Below, piece after piece: positions 9,114-18,547 of a stretch of DNA of 64,000 nucleotides. The notes beneath the pieces are model-generated. The model did no database searches, had not been told where the DNA came from, and saw nothing but the letters and a program-made list of their open reading frames with translations. Source of the stretch: Gammaproteobacteria bacterium (GTDB taxonomy: Bacteria > Pseudomonadota > Gammaproteobacteria > JAKBBU01); NCBI GenBank assembly GCA_021773195.1, contig JAJFKN010000032.1, positions 1 through 64,000 of the forward strand, written 5' to 3'. Made by a program: the position numbers and the translations under genes. The first letter of the stretch is position 1. Every line of letters starts with the position of its first letter.

Positions 9114-9320
9114 CTATGAGTTTTCTTTGCGTTTCACTAATGTAAACTCAGCTTCGCAATAAGGGCAAATGGCTTTACCAGTTTTTTCAATAGGTAAGAA
9201 TACCTTGGGGTGAGCGTCCCACAGGCGCATGCTGGGTAGTGGGCAAGATAAGGGCAAATCCCCCTTGGTGATTTCGTAGCTGGCTTTGGTGGAGGCCCGT
9301 TGACCTTGGTCTTCTGCCAT
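9114..9320 (-). CDS. Small zinc-finger CHCC protein
   Basis: A 68-residue protein of the zinc-finger CHCC family, related to the zinc domain of the NDUFS6/NUMM complex I subunit. The motif order is CPLP, then WDAHPKVFLPI with the zinc-ligand His, then CPYCEAEF. The ATG at 9320 is preceded by GAGGA at suitable spacing, so I prefer it to a TTG five codons upstream. In many gammaproteobacteria this gene sits beside LPS or amino-acid genes without known function. Here it leads the waaF-waaC operon. Confidence 0.8.
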   Translation of the reverse strand: MAEDQGQRASTKASYEITKGDLPLSCPLPSMRLWDAHPKVFLPIEKTGKAICPYCEAEFTLVKRKENS

Positions 9321-9373
9321 TTGGTATTTCCTCAATAATTCAATGAAAGATAGGCATTATAACCAATCGTGGC

Positions 9374-9387
9374 CCATATATATATGG
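9374..9387. promoter_or_regulatory. Perfect 14-bp AT-rich palindrome between divergent LPS genes
   Basis: CCATATATATATGG is a perfect palindrome in the gap between the divergent zinc-finger/waaF operon and the GT9 gene. A TATAAT on the minus strand lies nearby (about 9356-9361). Position and symmetry suit an operator for a dimeric regulator, but AT repeats can be palindromic by chance. Confidence 0.3.
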
Positions 9388-9509
9388 CTTCATTGACTCA
9401 GAAATAGTCCATTGGTACTATGACTTGCCTCGTCGCCACAGGCTATCGGGGTATTTTAATAACGCTATAACCCATTATAGGGCACCATACCACACATAAG
9501 AGATGTTTC

Positions 9510-10514
9510 ATGGATAACGTACATGCAAAAACCCTGCGCAAAGCTAAGCGAATTTTATGCCTTCTGCCTAAGCGTTTAGGCGATGCCCTTTTCAATACGC
9601 CCGCCTTCAAATTATTACAACAGCAATTACCAGAAGCAAAAATAGATGCCTTGTGCTTATCGACCATAGCTCAAGAAATGCTGCGTAATAATAGGATTTT
9701 CAGCCAGGTTCATTTAGCTACAAACGAAGAACAAGAACGTGAAATAGCCTCCAATTATGATATTGTCGTTGCTTTGCATCCTGCGGATTTCGCGCAATCA
9801 CCTATTACTCGTCTAGGTATCCCCGCAATTCAATGCCCTTCTCGCCCTTTAGGTGTGACCCCCGCGGAGCATTACTTGCAATTCGTTCAATCCTTAGTCG
9901 GTGGAGAAGCCGATGCCGATATAAGTTGTTATGACTTGTTACCCTGTGATGAAGAAAGAGAAAAAGTTCGTCGAATCTTGTTAGAAAAAGGAGTAAAGCC
10001 GGGCGAGCATACGCTTATCGGTATCCACTTAGGCGCTCACGGTGTGGCGAAGCGAAGTTTATTAAAATTTTGGCGCAGTGGTGTTCATTGGAAAGTGTGG
10101 CCATTTAAAAAATTTGTGGCTATGGCTCGTGAATTAGCGAAAGAAAATTCCAATATTCGTTTTATCTTGACGGGGACTAAATTTGAAAAGACATTAGGCA
10201 AAAAATTTGCTGCTAAGGTAAAGCCTTGTATCAATCTTATTGGTGAACTGTCGATTTTGGAGTTGGCCGCATTAATGCGGGAATTGGATTTATACATTGC
10301 TTCTGATACAGGCCCTTTGCATGTGGCTTGTTCAGCTGAGATTAATGTCTTGGGATTGTATAGTGATTTTGGTGTTGAAACGGGAACCACGCCTTATCCT
10401 GCTAAGGCGCAACATCAATTGATTCAATCAACCAACGTGCACGATATCCCGGTGAAGAAAGTCGTACGCATGGCGGCAAAAATGTTGGGCATGGAAATGT
10501 CCACTATGGGTTAA
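9510..10514 (+). CDS. Family 9 glycosyltransferase (heptosyltransferase-like)
   Basis: 334 residues with the GT9 layout: N-terminal LCLLPKRLGDALFNTPA (17-33), with an Asp where WaaC/WaaF place the catalytic base, and SDTGPLHVACS (265-275) in the C-terminal nucleotide-binding half. It differs from WaaC and WaaF, so it may be a third heptosyltransferase (WaaQ-like) or another GT9 enzyme of the core. It is followed after four bases by a GT2 gene, and the pair looks like a two-gene operon facing away from the waaF operon. Confidence 0.8.
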   Translation: MDNVHAKTLRKAKRILCLLPKRLGDALFNTPAFKLLQQQLPEAKIDALCLSTIAQEMLRNNRIFSQVHLATNEEQEREIASNYDIVVALHPADFAQSPITRLGIPAIQCPSRPLGVTPAEHYLQFVQSLVGGEADADISCYDLLPCDEEREKVRRILLEKGVKPGEHTLIGIHLGAHGVAKRSLLKFWRSGVHWKVWPFKKFVAMARELAKENSNIRFILTGTKFEKTLGKKFAAKVKPCINLIGELSILELAALMRELDLYIASDTGPLHVACSAEINVLGLYSDFGVETGTTPYPAKAQHQLIQSTNVHDIPVKKVVRMAAKMLGMEMSTMG

Positions 10515-10518
10515 GTGT

Positions 10519-11379
10519 ATGGATATCACAGTTATTACAGTTACCTACAATAGCGAAAAAGAAATTGATGATTGTGCTCGCTCTCTTTTATCCCAGCAAG
10601 ATGTGAATTTTGAATGGCTGGTGGTGGATAATGCCAGCCAAGATAACACCTTGGAAAATCTAGCTAGCTACGATTGCCAATTAATAAAAAGCCGTGAGAA
10701 TTTGGGTTTTGGTAAAGCCAATAATTTAGCGGCAAAAAAGGCTAAAGGACGTTATATCTACTTACTAAATCCCGATGCACAATTGCAAGGGGATGATGCC
10801 TTAGCGCAGTTATTAAAATATGCACGGACCAATCCTGATTTAGGTGCCATAGGCACACGTGTGGTGCGTGGTGATGGGCGTAAAGATTCTGTGCCGTCGG
10901 CTTATTATCCCGGGGCCAAAGGCGACCATAGCATGTTCGAACAGTTGCCCGGAGATATTGCGTGGGTCATTGGAGCAAGCATGTTGCTCCCTCGAGAAAT
11001 CTTTCAAACGATTCAAGGCTTTGATGAAGATTTCTTTTTATATGGGGAAGAAACGGATTTATGTTTGCGTTTACGCAAAGCGGGTCATGGCATTGGTTAC
11101 TGTGATAATGTGGTAGTCAATCACATCCAAGGGGCCAGTGAGTGTTGTTCTGACGTGTACTCGTTGTGGGAACGCAAAGAAAAAGGCTTGCATTTGTTTT
11201 GGCATAAGCATTTTTTGCCTGAGAAAAATAGAGCATTAATCAAAGAAAGAATGCATCAAGCAAGAAGACGCCGATTTAGTCACCGCCTTAAAGGATTGGT
11301 TTGCAAAAGGAGCCGTGAAAAAGCCGAGCGCTATAGAGCCGTGTATGACGTTTGCCAAGAAGACTGGAAGCGCATGTAA
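10519..11379 (+). CDS. Family 2 glycosyltransferase (rhamnosyltransferase-like)
   Basis: 286 residues with a GT-A domain. VITVTYNSEKEIDDC opens the protein, VVDNASQDNT (35-44) binds nucleotide, and LNPDAQL (83-89) holds the acidic metal site. Later GFDEDFFLYGEETDLCLR is typical of rhamnosyl- and related GT2 transferases. The C-terminal 60 residues are very basic, which may help membrane association. It follows the GT9 gene by four bases and very likely works on the same glycan. The donor sugar is not readable. Confidence 0.85.
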   Translation: MDITVITVTYNSEKEIDDCARSLLSQQDVNFEWLVVDNASQDNTLENLASYDCQLIKSRENLGFGKANNLAAKKAKGRYIYLLNPDAQLQGDDALAQLLKYARTNPDLGAIGTRVVRGDGRKDSVPSAYYPGAKGDHSMFEQLPGDIAWVIGASMLLPREIFQTIQGFDEDFFLYGEETDLCLRLRKAGHGIGYCDNVVVNHIQGASECCSDVYSLWERKEKGLHLFWHKHFLPEKNRALIKERMHQARRRRFSHRLKGLVCKRSREKAERYRAVYDVCQEDWKRM

Positions 11380-11419
11380 TGAATCTGATGAAGATATTAG
11401 ATTGAAGTTCAAAAAGGTA

Positions 11420-13159
11420 TTATTTCTGTTTAAACCGTTCCATAGTGTCTTGTAAAATTTTATTATTTGGGTTGCTTTTTCGAGCCTTTCTCCAAATGTT
11501 TTTGGCTTCCATTTTATTATTGGTTACCCAAAGTAACTCCCCATAATGAGCCGCGATTTCAGGGTTTTTAGGATCGAAATGATAGGCTTTTTTCAGGTAA
11601 CTCAAAGAGGATTCTTTATTTCCCATTTGGTACTGCATCCATCCCATAGTGTCCAAAACAGCGGGGTTTTCTGGGTCTAATGCGATGGCTTTGTTAATGT
11701 ATTTCAGAGCTTCTTCGTAATTTCCATCATAAATATAAAGCACATAAGCCATGGCATTTAATGCTCTCACATCATTGGGCATTTCGGCCAATACTTGTTG
11801 TAAGTCGGCTTTCACCCGTGCGTAATCTTGTAGTTGTTCTGCGATAACGGCACGCGCTAATAATAGTTCTTTGTCGTTGGGCAGAATACGCAAAGCATTA
11901 TTTATTACATCTAAGGCCAGAGCATATTCGCTAGACTTATACAGTATTTCTGCTTCTGTTAATTGCAATTCTTTGAAGTCAATCAATGTCTTGATGGGAA
12001 TGGCTTGAAGAGTATTCCTGGCTTGCTGAACTTCCCCCATTTTTGCCATTAATTCTGCAGCATGAATGTGTGATTCCAAAAAATATCGTCCTTGAGTTAC
12101 GCTGAGATACCACATGATGGCTTGTTGTGTTTTATTTTCATTTTCGGCGATAACAGCGAGAAGGTAACGTGCTGTATGGCTATGTGTTGGGTCAATAATG
12201 ACTTTGCGCAGATAATTTTTCGCCATAGTGAGATGACCTTCTTTTAACGCGATTTTAGCTAAGTCAATTTGTGCCATTGCACGATAGTGAGGAATGAGTA
12301 AGAGGCGGTTAAATTGTTTTTTTGCAGCAGAGTATTGCTTTAAGTCCACTAATATTTGCGCGTAGAACATGCGTAGCTCATGATTGTCACTCTGTTGTGC
12401 CATACTATTTTGAATAAATTTCAGAGCTTGGGCGCTTTTGCCCAGGGAAAGCAGAGCTTGTGTGCGTATAGCAATGGCTTTTAACCAGTAAGGCTGGGTT
12501 TGCAATGCTTCGTCACTGGCTTCAATGGCTGCCTTATAATTCATCAAAATTAATTCGTTGGCAGCAATGATTAGCCATAATCGAGCATTATTCTTATGCT
12601 TACTTAAGAAAGATTGTAACTGTTTTAGAAATTCTTTGCGTTGCTCTTTTGTAAAAGGCTGGCTGGAAATGATTAACAAAGAACGAGTTGCTTCTTCTGA
12701 TTTTGGCCAAGTTACCAGACGTCGCACATAAGGTTCGCTGGAGGATCCTTTGCGCAATAATAATTCGGCAGCGAGGCGTTGTGCAGGGATACTCATGGGT
12801 GATTGATTAGCCCAAAACACAGCAGCTTTTGTGGCGGCTTCAATATTGTTGATGGTTAGGGCGATTTGCACGGCACGTTTTGCGGCTTGAGGATCATTGG
12901 GTGCTAATTTCAAATACATCCTTAAAGCTTTACGGTAATCTTTTTTGTTAAGGGTTAGCTCAGCAGCGATGGAGTCCGATAGTGGTGCCGATTGAAAATT
13001 CGCTTCACCATTGGCTTGTAAATCCAACAGCATGGCCGTGGGTTGTGCTTGATAGCGGTTGGAGGGTTTTGCAGGATTAGGGTCGTAAGGTGCTGATAAA
13101 GCCGTAAAGGGTAGGCTAAGGCTAAGGGTAACTATTGATAATATAATAGTTTTTTTCAT
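11420..13159 (-). CDS. Exported TPR-repeat protein
   Basis: 579 residues with a clear signal peptide (MKKTII, hydrophobic core, cleavage near ALSA-APYD at about residue 22). The mature part is almost entirely tetratricopeptide repeats. The best units are near the C-terminus, where ALDPENPAVLDTMGWMQYQM is typical. Such TPR proteins act as scaffolds in the periplasm or at the membrane. In Pseudomonas a TPR gene likewise lies beside hemA, so this is a conserved neighbour rather than a random insertion. It is divergent from hemA with a 228-base gap. Specific partners are unknown. Confidence 0.85.
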   Translation of the reverse strand: MKKTIILSIVTLSLSLPFTALSAPYDPNPAKPSNRYQAQPTAMLLDLQANGEANFQSAPLSDSIAAELTLNKKDYRKALRMYLKLAPNDPQAAKRAVQIALTINNIEAATKAAVFWANQSPMSIPAQRLAAELLLRKGSSSEPYVRRLVTWPKSEEATRSLLIISSQPFTKEQRKEFLKQLQSFLSKHKNNARLWLIIAANELILMNYKAAIEASDEALQTQPYWLKAIAIRTQALLSLGKSAQALKFIQNSMAQQSDNHELRMFYAQILVDLKQYSAAKKQFNRLLLIPHYRAMAQIDLAKIALKEGHLTMAKNYLRKVIIDPTHSHTARYLLAVIAENENKTQQAIMWYLSVTQGRYFLESHIHAAELMAKMGEVQQARNTLQAIPIKTLIDFKELQLTEAEILYKSSEYALALDVINNALRILPNDKELLLARAVIAEQLQDYARVKADLQQVLAEMPNDVRALNAMAYVLYIYDGNYEEALKYINKAIALDPENPAVLDTMGWMQYQMGNKESSLSYLKKAYHFDPKNPEIAAHYGELLWVTNNKMEAKNIWRKARKSNPNNKILQDTMERFKQK

Positions 13160-13334
13160 ATCTAATCATAATATAAGGGTATTGTTTAAGTATTGCACAT
13201 ATGTTGGCGTATTCCAGGGGAAAGTCAATTTACTGACGGTATAGTAAAATAGAAAAAATGCGGTGTTTAAAGGGAATCTGCGCTATCATTCCACTGATCT
13301 AGGGCAAATAAAGCCAAACAAGGCCATTAAACCA

Positions 13335-13362
13335 TTGAATGTTTAGTCAACTTCTATACAAT
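13335..13362 (+). promoter_or_regulatory. Probable sigma-70 promoter of hemA
   Basis: TTGAAT (13335-13340) and TACAAT (13357-13362) are separated by 16 bases, about 26 bases upstream of the hemA ATG. A purine-rich AGAGAG site precedes the start codon. A short inverted repeat TTTACT/AGTAAA lies upstream at 13229-13248, without an assigned function. Confidence 0.6.
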
Positions 13363-13387
13363 CAGTGGCCTATAGAAAGAGAGAGTC

Positions 13388-14638
13388 ATGACCCTATTAG
13401 CAGTAGGCTTAAATCACCAAACCGCTTCACTTTCATTGAGAGAGAAATTAGCGCTGTCCGCGGATCGTGTGCCGACTTTATTGCGTCAAATGGTGACTCA
13501 GGGTGAAGCTCAAGAAGTGGTTATTTTGTCTACCTGTAATCGCACGGAAATTTATGGTCATCAGGTGGATTTACCCCACTTAGTGTCATCTCTCGCGCGT
13601 ATTCCAGACTATCCTTCCCATGAAATTGAATCAGCCCTCTATCGTCATCATAATGGTCATGCTGTACGTCATATTATGCGCGTTGCCAGTGGTTTGGATT
13701 CTATGGCCTTGGGTGAGTCACAAATTTTTGGGCAAATGAAACAAGCTGTGGCTTTAGCCCAAGAAACAGGCACTTTGGGCAGTCACCTGCAACATCTCTT
13801 TCAGCGGGTTTATGCCGCCACCAAAGAAGTGCGTACAGAAACAGCCATTGGTGAAAATCCCATTTCTTTGACCCACACGGCCGTTTCCATGGCGAAACAT
13901 ATTTTTAATGATTTTAGTAAACGTACGGCATTACTGATTGGTGCTGGGGAAACCATTCAATTAGCAGCCCGCTATCTTAAAGATCACGGCGTGCAACAAT
14001 TGATTATAGCGAACCGTTCTGTGGAAAAAGCCTACCAGTTAGGCAAAGAATGGGATGCCGTGACTATTTCACTAGCAGATATTCCTGCCTATTTAGCGAA
14101 AGCGGATATTATTATATCTGCCACGGGCAGTGATTTACCTCTCTTGGGTAAAGGTGCTGTGGAGCGTGCGCTTAAGCAACGTAAGCGGCGTCCAATGTAT
14201 ATGGTGGATTTAGCGGTTCCTCGTGATATTGAACCTGAAGTGGGCAATATGCCTGATGTATATCTCTATAACATTGACCATTTACAATCTTTTGTGGAAG
14301 AAGCTAAACAAAAACGCCAACAGGCTGCAAAACAAGCGGAAGATTTAATTGCCATGCGTGTGGATACCTATTTGCGAGAAATTCAAGCCTTGGCAGCCAT
14401 GGATTTAGTGCGTGAATTTCGTCAAGGCATGGATGCAGTCAAAGAAAAAGAATTAGTAAGAGCGCAACAAATGTTGGCCAAAGGCCAGGACCCAGAACAG
14501 GTGCTTAAGGCACTGGCTAATAGTTTAACCAACAAGTTTACTCATCAGCCCAGCGTGGCATTGAAAGAAGCCGGCTATACCGGCGACCACCAATTACTCC
14601 AAATGGCAAAATCCCTATTAGGTTTGCCTGAAGATTAA
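13388..14638 (+). CDS. hemA: Glutamyl-tRNA reductase
   Basis: 416 residues. HemA reduces Glu-tRNA(Glu) to glutamate-1-semialdehyde with NADPH, the first committed step of C5-pathway haem synthesis; HemL at 19721 performs the next step. [16 protein letters not shown] opens the protein and the catalytic Cys50 lies in STCNRTE. The NADPH-binding segment [16 protein letters not shown] follows near residue 180. A helical dimerisation tail ends the protein at normal length. It is divergent from the TPR gene. Its last four bases overlap the convergent csrA gene. Confidence 0.96.
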   Translation: MTLLAVGLNHQTASLSLREKLALSADRVPTLLRQMVTQGEAQEVVILSTCNRTEIYGHQVDLPHLVSSLARIPDYPSHEIESALYRHHNGHAVRHIMRVASGLDSMALGESQIFGQMKQAVALAQETGTLGSHLQHLFQRVYAATKEVRTETAIGENPISLTHTAVSMAKHIFNDFSKRTALLIGAGETIQLAARYLKDHGVQQLIIANRSVEKAYQLGKEWDAVTISLADIPAYLAKADIIISATGSDLPLLGKGAVERALKQRKRRPMYMVDLAVPRDIEPEVGNMPDVYLYNIDHLQSFVEEAKQKRQQAAKQAEDLIAMRVDTYLREIQALAAMDLVREFRQGMDAVKEKELVRAQQMLAKGQDPEQVLKALANSLTNKFTHQPSVALKEAGYTGDHQLLQMAKSLLGLPED

Positions 14639-14835
14639 GCAGGCTCTTTTTCCGTTACTGTGCCTTCTGGTTGGTTTAAGCGTTGGAAAATTTCTTCACG
14701 GTGTACTGGAACGGATTTGGGCGCTTTAATACCAATACGAATCTGGTTGCCTTTGACGCCTAGAATGGTAGCGGTGATCTGTGCATCATCGCCGATGGAC
14801 AGTGATTCACCAATCCGTCTAGTTAATATGAGCAT
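14635..14835 (-). CDS. csrA: Carbon storage regulator CsrA
   Basis: 66 residues. CsrA is an RNA-binding homodimer that blocks or exposes ribosome-binding sites with GGA motifs; in Legionellales it governs the switch between replicative and transmissive phases. The fold is clear: [17 protein letters not shown], the strand [11 protein letters not shown] and VHREEI (residues 44-49) with the RNA-contacting Arg. A strong GGGAGAAG precedes the ATG. It sits between hemA and prfA on the opposite strand, its stop overlapping the hemA stop by four bases. Legionellales often have several csrA copies; this may be one of several. Confidence 0.95.
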   Translation of the reverse strand: MLILTRRIGESLSIGDDAQITATILGVKGNQIRIGIKAPKSVPVHREEIFQRLNQPEGTVTEKEPA

Positions 14836-14994
14836 GCTCTTCTCCCTGTTAGTTCTATTCTTCCCTACTCTGAAGGTCTATTTATTGGGGCAGCCGGCCG
14901 CTCAAGACAATCAGAATGGCCATTGTGCAATTAGTGAATTATAAATTCAAGAGAAAATGGCCAAGAGCGAGCAAATTTTTGTATACTACCTGAC

Positions 14995-16086
14995 ATGAAG
15001 CAAACTATTTACAATAAGCTATTGGTTCTTAAAGAGCGTCACGAAGAATTGAGTGCCCTCTTGAGTGAACCGGAAGTTGTCAATGATCAATCGCGTTTTC
15101 GTGAATTATCGCGGGAATACGCGCATCTTAGTGAAATAGTAAGTTGTTTTACTCAATATCAAGATGCACAAGAGGCCTTAGAAGATAACGAATCACTAGC
15201 CCAGGACAGTGATCCGGAGATTCGTCAAATGGCACAGGAAGAAATACAAACAGCTAAAACTCTATTGGCGGATTTAGAACATCGGTTACAAATTTTACTA
15301 TTACCTCAAGATCCCAATGATGCGCGCAATGTATTTTTAGAAATTCGTGCGGGGACGGGGGGCGATGAAGCCGCTTTATTTGCTGGAGATTTGGCGCGCA
15401 TGTATCAGCGTTATGGTGAATCTCAACATTGGCAAGTGGAGATCCTCAGTGCTAATTTGGGTGAACATGGTGGCTACAAAGAAATTATTATAAAGCTATC
15501 GGGCCAGAGTGTATTTTCCCATTTGAAATTTGAATCTGGGGCTCATCGTGTGCAGCGAGTGCCGGCTACGGAATCTCAAGGGCGAGTGCATACCTCAGCT
15601 TGTACCGTGGCGGTGTTACCCGAAGTGGACGAAGTGGATAACATTGACATTAACCCCAGCGATTTACGCGTTGATACTTTTCGTGCCTCGGGGGCAGGTG
15701 GCCAGCACGTGAATAAAACCGATTCCGCCATTCGCATTACTCATTTACCCACGGGTGTGGTTGTGGAGTGTCAAGATGAACGTTCGCAACATAAAAATAG
15801 AGCCCGCGCCATGTCGCTTTTGAGTGCGAGATTATTGGCCCAAGAGCAACAAAAACAACAACAGGCCATGGCGGCTACGCGTAAATCCTTAGTGGGTAGT
15901 GGCGATCGCTCGGAGCGTATTCGTACTTACAATTTCCCCCAGGGGCGGTTAACGGACCATCGCATTAATTTAACCCTCTACAAATTGGATGAAATTATGG
16001 AAGGCGCGCTCTCTCAAGTAGTGGGGCCTTTAATCAGCGAACATCAAGCGGAATTGTTAACTAATCTGGGCGATGATGAATCTTGA
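14995..16086 (+). CDS. prfA: Peptide chain release factor 1
   Basis: 363 residues. RF1 recognises UAA and UAG and triggers peptide release. The GGQ motif is present in [16 protein letters not shown], and [15 protein letters not shown] and [11 protein letters not shown] mark the family. Its Gln is the target of PrmC, encoded by the next gene with a 4-base overlap. No clear Shine-Dalgarno sequence precedes the ATG. A TATACT hexamer (about 14979-14984) lies just upstream, so the leader may be very short. Confidence 0.96.
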   Translation: MKQTIYNKLLVLKERHEELSALLSEPEVVNDQSRFRELSREYAHLSEIVSCFTQYQDAQEALEDNESLAQDSDPEIRQMAQEEIQTAKTLLADLEHRLQILLLPQDPNDARNVFLEIRAGTGGDEAALFAGDLARMYQRYGESQHWQVEILSANLGEHGGYKEIIIKLSGQSVFSHLKFESGAHRVQRVPATESQGRVHTSACTVAVLPEVDEVDNIDINPSDLRVDTFRASGAGGQHVNKTDSAIRITHLPTGVVVECQDERSQHKNRARAMSLLSARLLAQEQQKQQQAMAATRKSLVGSGDRSERIRTYNFPQGRLTDHRINLTLYKLDEIMEGALSQVVGPLISEHQAELLTNLGDDES

Positions 16087-16919
16087 AAATAGCAGAAGTG
16101 ATTTTTCAAGGGGCCCACAGCTTGGCTCAATCGAAAACCCCAACCTTGGACTGCGAACTCTTATTGGCCTTTGCCTTAGGCAAACCTCGCAGCTATCTTT
16201 ATGCTTGGCCTGATCATGCAGTAGATGCCAAGAGCCAAGAAATCTTTCAACAATTATTAAATCGTCGTAAGCAGGGTGAGCCCATAGCGTATATTTTGGG
16301 TGAAAAAGAATTTTGGTCTCTTACTTTTAAAGTCACCCCTGATACATTAATCCCACGCCCAGAAACGGAATGCCTAGTGGAACAAGTCTTGGAGCATTTA
16401 TCTCAAGAAGTCCCTATACAGGTGGCTGACATTGGTACGGGAAGTGGTGCCATCGCAATTAGTTTAGCTAAGGAGCGTCCCCACTGGCAAATTCATGCCA
16501 CGGATATTTCAGCCAAAGCCTTAGCTATTGCCCGCAGCAATGCTGAGAATTTGGGGATTAAAAATATTCAATTTCATTTAGGATCATTTTGTGAGCCTCT
16601 ACCCCATGGTCACTTTTCTGCATTGATTAGTAATCCGCCTTATGTGGCAGACGATGATGAGGATTTGGAAGCTTCTTGCCGGGATTATGAACCCAAGAAT
16701 GCTTTAATCTCCCCAGAAAATGGCTTGCAGCATATAAGAATACTTTGTGAGCAAGCACCTAACTACTTAAATAATAATGGTCTTTTAGTCTTGGAACATG
16801 GTAGCTATCAAGCTAGACAAGTAGCAGAACTGATGCAACAATGGGGCTTCAAGGACATAGAAAGCTACTTGGATTGTGCCGGCCTAGCGCGAGTGTGTTT
16901 GTCCCACAAACCAGGCTAA
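16083..16919 (+). CDS. prmC: Release factor glutamine methyltransferase
   Basis: 278 residues. PrmC methylates the Gln of the GGQ motif in RF1 and RF2 using S-adenosylmethionine. The SAM-binding motif [13 protein letters not shown]-like ([16 protein letters not shown]) and the catalytic SNPPYVADD are both present, as is the substrate-side PRPETE. It starts with TTG, overlapping the prfA stop by four bases in the usual prfA-prmC pairing. Length is normal. Confidence 0.95.
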   Translation: MKIAEVIFQGAHSLAQSKTPTLDCELLLAFALGKPRSYLYAWPDHAVDAKSQEIFQQLLNRRKQGEPIAYILGEKEFWSLTFKVTPDTLIPRPETECLVEQVLEHLSQEVPIQVADIGTGSGAIAISLAKERPHWQIHATDISAKALAIARSNAENLGIKNIQFHLGSFCEPLPHGHFSALISNPPYVADDDEDLEASCRDYEPKNALISPENGLQHIRILCEQAPNYLNNNGLLVLEHGSYQARQVAELMQQWGFKDIESYLDCAGLARVCLSHKPG

Positions 16920-17052
16920 AATCAAACCATTTCTGACAGCCATGGGTGGTCGCAAATAAACCTGTAACTGACTGATTTTCCTAATAAACTGAGTAAGACC
17001 CTAGTTTTTTTTGCGACAAATGCTATTTCTACTGTCTAAACTACATGGAGCA

Positions 17053-17081
17053 TTGCAGTTATTGGTCTTTTTCGGTATAAA
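17053..17081 (+). promoter_or_regulatory. Sigma-70 promoter of dksA
   Basis: TTGCAG (17053-17058), a 17-base spacer and TATAAA (17076-17081) precede dksA, leaving a leader of about 65 bases. Upstream, complementary 8-base arms (GTCGCAAA at 16949, TTTGCGAC at 17010) may end the prmC transcript. Confidence 0.65.
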
Positions 17082-17151
17082 TGCCGCCTTATCTATGTCC
17101 CTTTCGCTGGATGAATCCAGTTGATTAATATTTTATTTGGAGGTGTTACAC

Positions 17152-17583
17152 ATGGTAGCCACCGCATCAACCGGTCCAATGGACTTTAAGCCCTACAAAG
17201 AAAAGAAGGGCGAAGAATATATGAATGAAACTCAAAGTGAGCATTTCAAAACTATTCTTTTAGCTTGGAAGCGTGAGTTAATGGAAGAAGTGGATCGCAC
17301 TGTTTCACATATGAAAGATGACGCGGCCAATTTCCCTGACCCGAATGACCGCGCTACGCAAGAAGAGGAATTCAGTTTAGAGTTACGCGCTCGAGATCGT
17401 GAGCGTAAACTACTAAAGAAAATTGAAGAAGCGTTGAATCGCATTAAGCAAGAAGATTATGGTTATTGTGAGGGTTGTGGCGTGGAAATCGGTATTCGCC
17501 GTTTAGAAGCCAGGCCTACAGCAACTTTATGCATCGATTGTAAAACTATTGATGAAATTAAAGAAAAGCAAACCACCATGTAG
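17152..17583 (+). CDS. dksA: RNA polymerase-binding transcription factor DksA
   Basis: 143 residues from the ATG at 17152, which has a GGAGG site nine bases upstream; an upstream in-frame TTG (17137) overlaps that site and is unlikely. DksA inserts a coiled coil into the RNA polymerase secondary channel and potentiates ppGpp. The coiled-coil tip carries [11 protein letters not shown] with the functional Asp residues. The zinc finger is CEGCG plus CIDCK. This agrees with full-length DksA rather than a short paralogue. It stands between prmC and sfsA with its own promoter; dksA-sfsA adjacency is also known in enterobacteria. Confidence 0.95.
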   Translation: MVATASTGPMDFKPYKEKKGEEYMNETQSEHFKTILLAWKRELMEEVDRTVSHMKDDAANFPDPNDRATQEEEFSLELRARDRERKLLKKIEEALNRIKQEDYGYCEGCGVEIGIRRLEARPTATLCIDCKTIDEIKEKQTTM

Positions 17584-17600
17584 TCCTTAAAATAGATTTC

Positions 17601-17626
17601 ACCATGCTGACTCTTGTCAGCATGGT
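17601..17626. terminator. Perfect 11-bp hairpin between dksA and sfsA
   Basis: ACCATGCTGAC (17601-17611) and GTCAGCATGGT (17616-17626) are perfectly complementary around a TCTT loop, 17 bases after the dksA stop. No U-run follows, so it could stabilise the dksA 3' end or attenuate read-through into sfsA rather than act as a strong intrinsic terminator. Confidence 0.7.
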
Positions 17627-17646
17627 GCATCTCATTGGATATAACC

Positions 17647-18351
17647 ATGAAATACGATCAAATTCTCAAAGAAGCCACTTTGCTCAAACGTTACAAACGT
17701 TTTTTAGCTGATGTTTCCCTTGACGATGGTAATACCTTAACAATTTATTGCCCTAATACGGGCTCCATGATGAATTGTAATGTCCTGGGTAGTCGGGTTT
17801 GGTATTCTGAAATTCAAGATAGTGGGCGCAAATACCCTCACACCTGGGAATTGGTGGAAGTGGATGGCGGTCATCTTGTGGGGATCCACACGGGACGCAG
17901 TAATCATCTAGTGCGCGAAGCTATTGAGTCTGGTGTGATAAAAGAATTGCAGGGTTATGACAGTATTCGTGGTGAAGTGCGTTATGGCAATCAAAACAGT
18001 CGCATCGACTTTTTATTGGAAAAGAATGATGAACGTTGTTATGTGGAAGTGAAAAATGTCACCCTAGGTGAAGCCGATGGTAAAGGGTATTTCCCCGATG
18101 CGGTGACCACGCGGGGAGCTAAGCATTTACAAGAATTAATGGATATGATTCAAGAAGGTCATCGTGCTGTGTTGTGTTATTGTGTGCAACATACGGGGAT
18201 CAAAGAAGTACGCCCCGCTGTTCATATCGATAAAGATTATACGCAACTATTGCAAGAAGCCCATAAAAAGGGCCTAGAAATTCTAGCCTATAGTGCACAT
18301 ATTACGCCTCAAGAAGTCACACTTCAAAAAGCCATTCCTGTGGTTATTTAA
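17647..18351 (+). CDS. sfsA: DNA/RNA nuclease SfsA family protein
   Basis: 234 residues, the standard length, starting at the ATG at 17647; an upstream TTG start would run through the hairpin. SfsA proteins have an N-terminal OB-like domain and a C-terminal nuclease-like fold. Motifs include RYKRFLADV, CPNTGSM, IDFLLE and CYVEVKNVTL (acidic and Lys residues of the nuclease core), and the late FPDAVTTRGAKHL. Historically linked to maltose gene control in E. coli, its true role is uncertain. It follows dksA and may share its transcript. Confidence 0.93.
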   Translation: MKYDQILKEATLLKRYKRFLADVSLDDGNTLTIYCPNTGSMMNCNVLGSRVWYSEIQDSGRKYPHTWELVEVDGGHLVGIHTGRSNHLVREAIESGVIKELQGYDSIRGEVRYGNQNSRIDFLLEKNDERCYVEVKNVTLGEADGKGYFPDAVTTRGAKHLQELMDMIQEGHRAVLCYCVQHTGIKEVRPAVHIDKDYTQLLQEAHKKGLEILAYSAHITPQEVTLQKAIPVVI

Positions 18352-18358
18352 CGCTTTT

Positions 18359-18377
18359 GAATTTTGCGCAGCAAAAT
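18359..18377. terminator. Short hairpin after sfsA
   Basis: ATTTTGC and GCAAAAT pair perfectly around GCA, about eight bases after the sfsA stop codon. A weak transcript end is likely; it adjoins the larger palindromic repeat that follows. Confidence 0.45.
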
Positions 18378-18390
18378 ATTCGGGGTCTAC

Positions 18391-18527
18391 TAAGCATAGT
18401 GCCAACCAATGGCGCACCTCCGTTTTCAAACCCGCTGTGAATACATCCTTGTCCGCTCGTTGTGCAGCATCTCTGTTGCACACAGTTTGAAAAAGTGGGA
18501 CCCTCGGTTGCCACTGGTGCTAAGCTT
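18391..18527. repeat. Intergenic nested palindrome, copy 1
   Basis: Outer arms (18391-18431 and 18484-18527) pair imperfectly, ending at TTTTCAAAC / GTTTGAAAA. Inside is the shared core GCTGTGAATACATCC followed by a hairpin with arms GTGCAGCA / TGTTGCAC. The same core recurs at 19581, 38839 and 39040 and on the other strand at 27131. It fills most of the gap between the convergent sfsA and epimerase genes. Confidence 0.7.
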
Positions 18528-18547
18528 AAAGATGAGAAAAAACTCAT

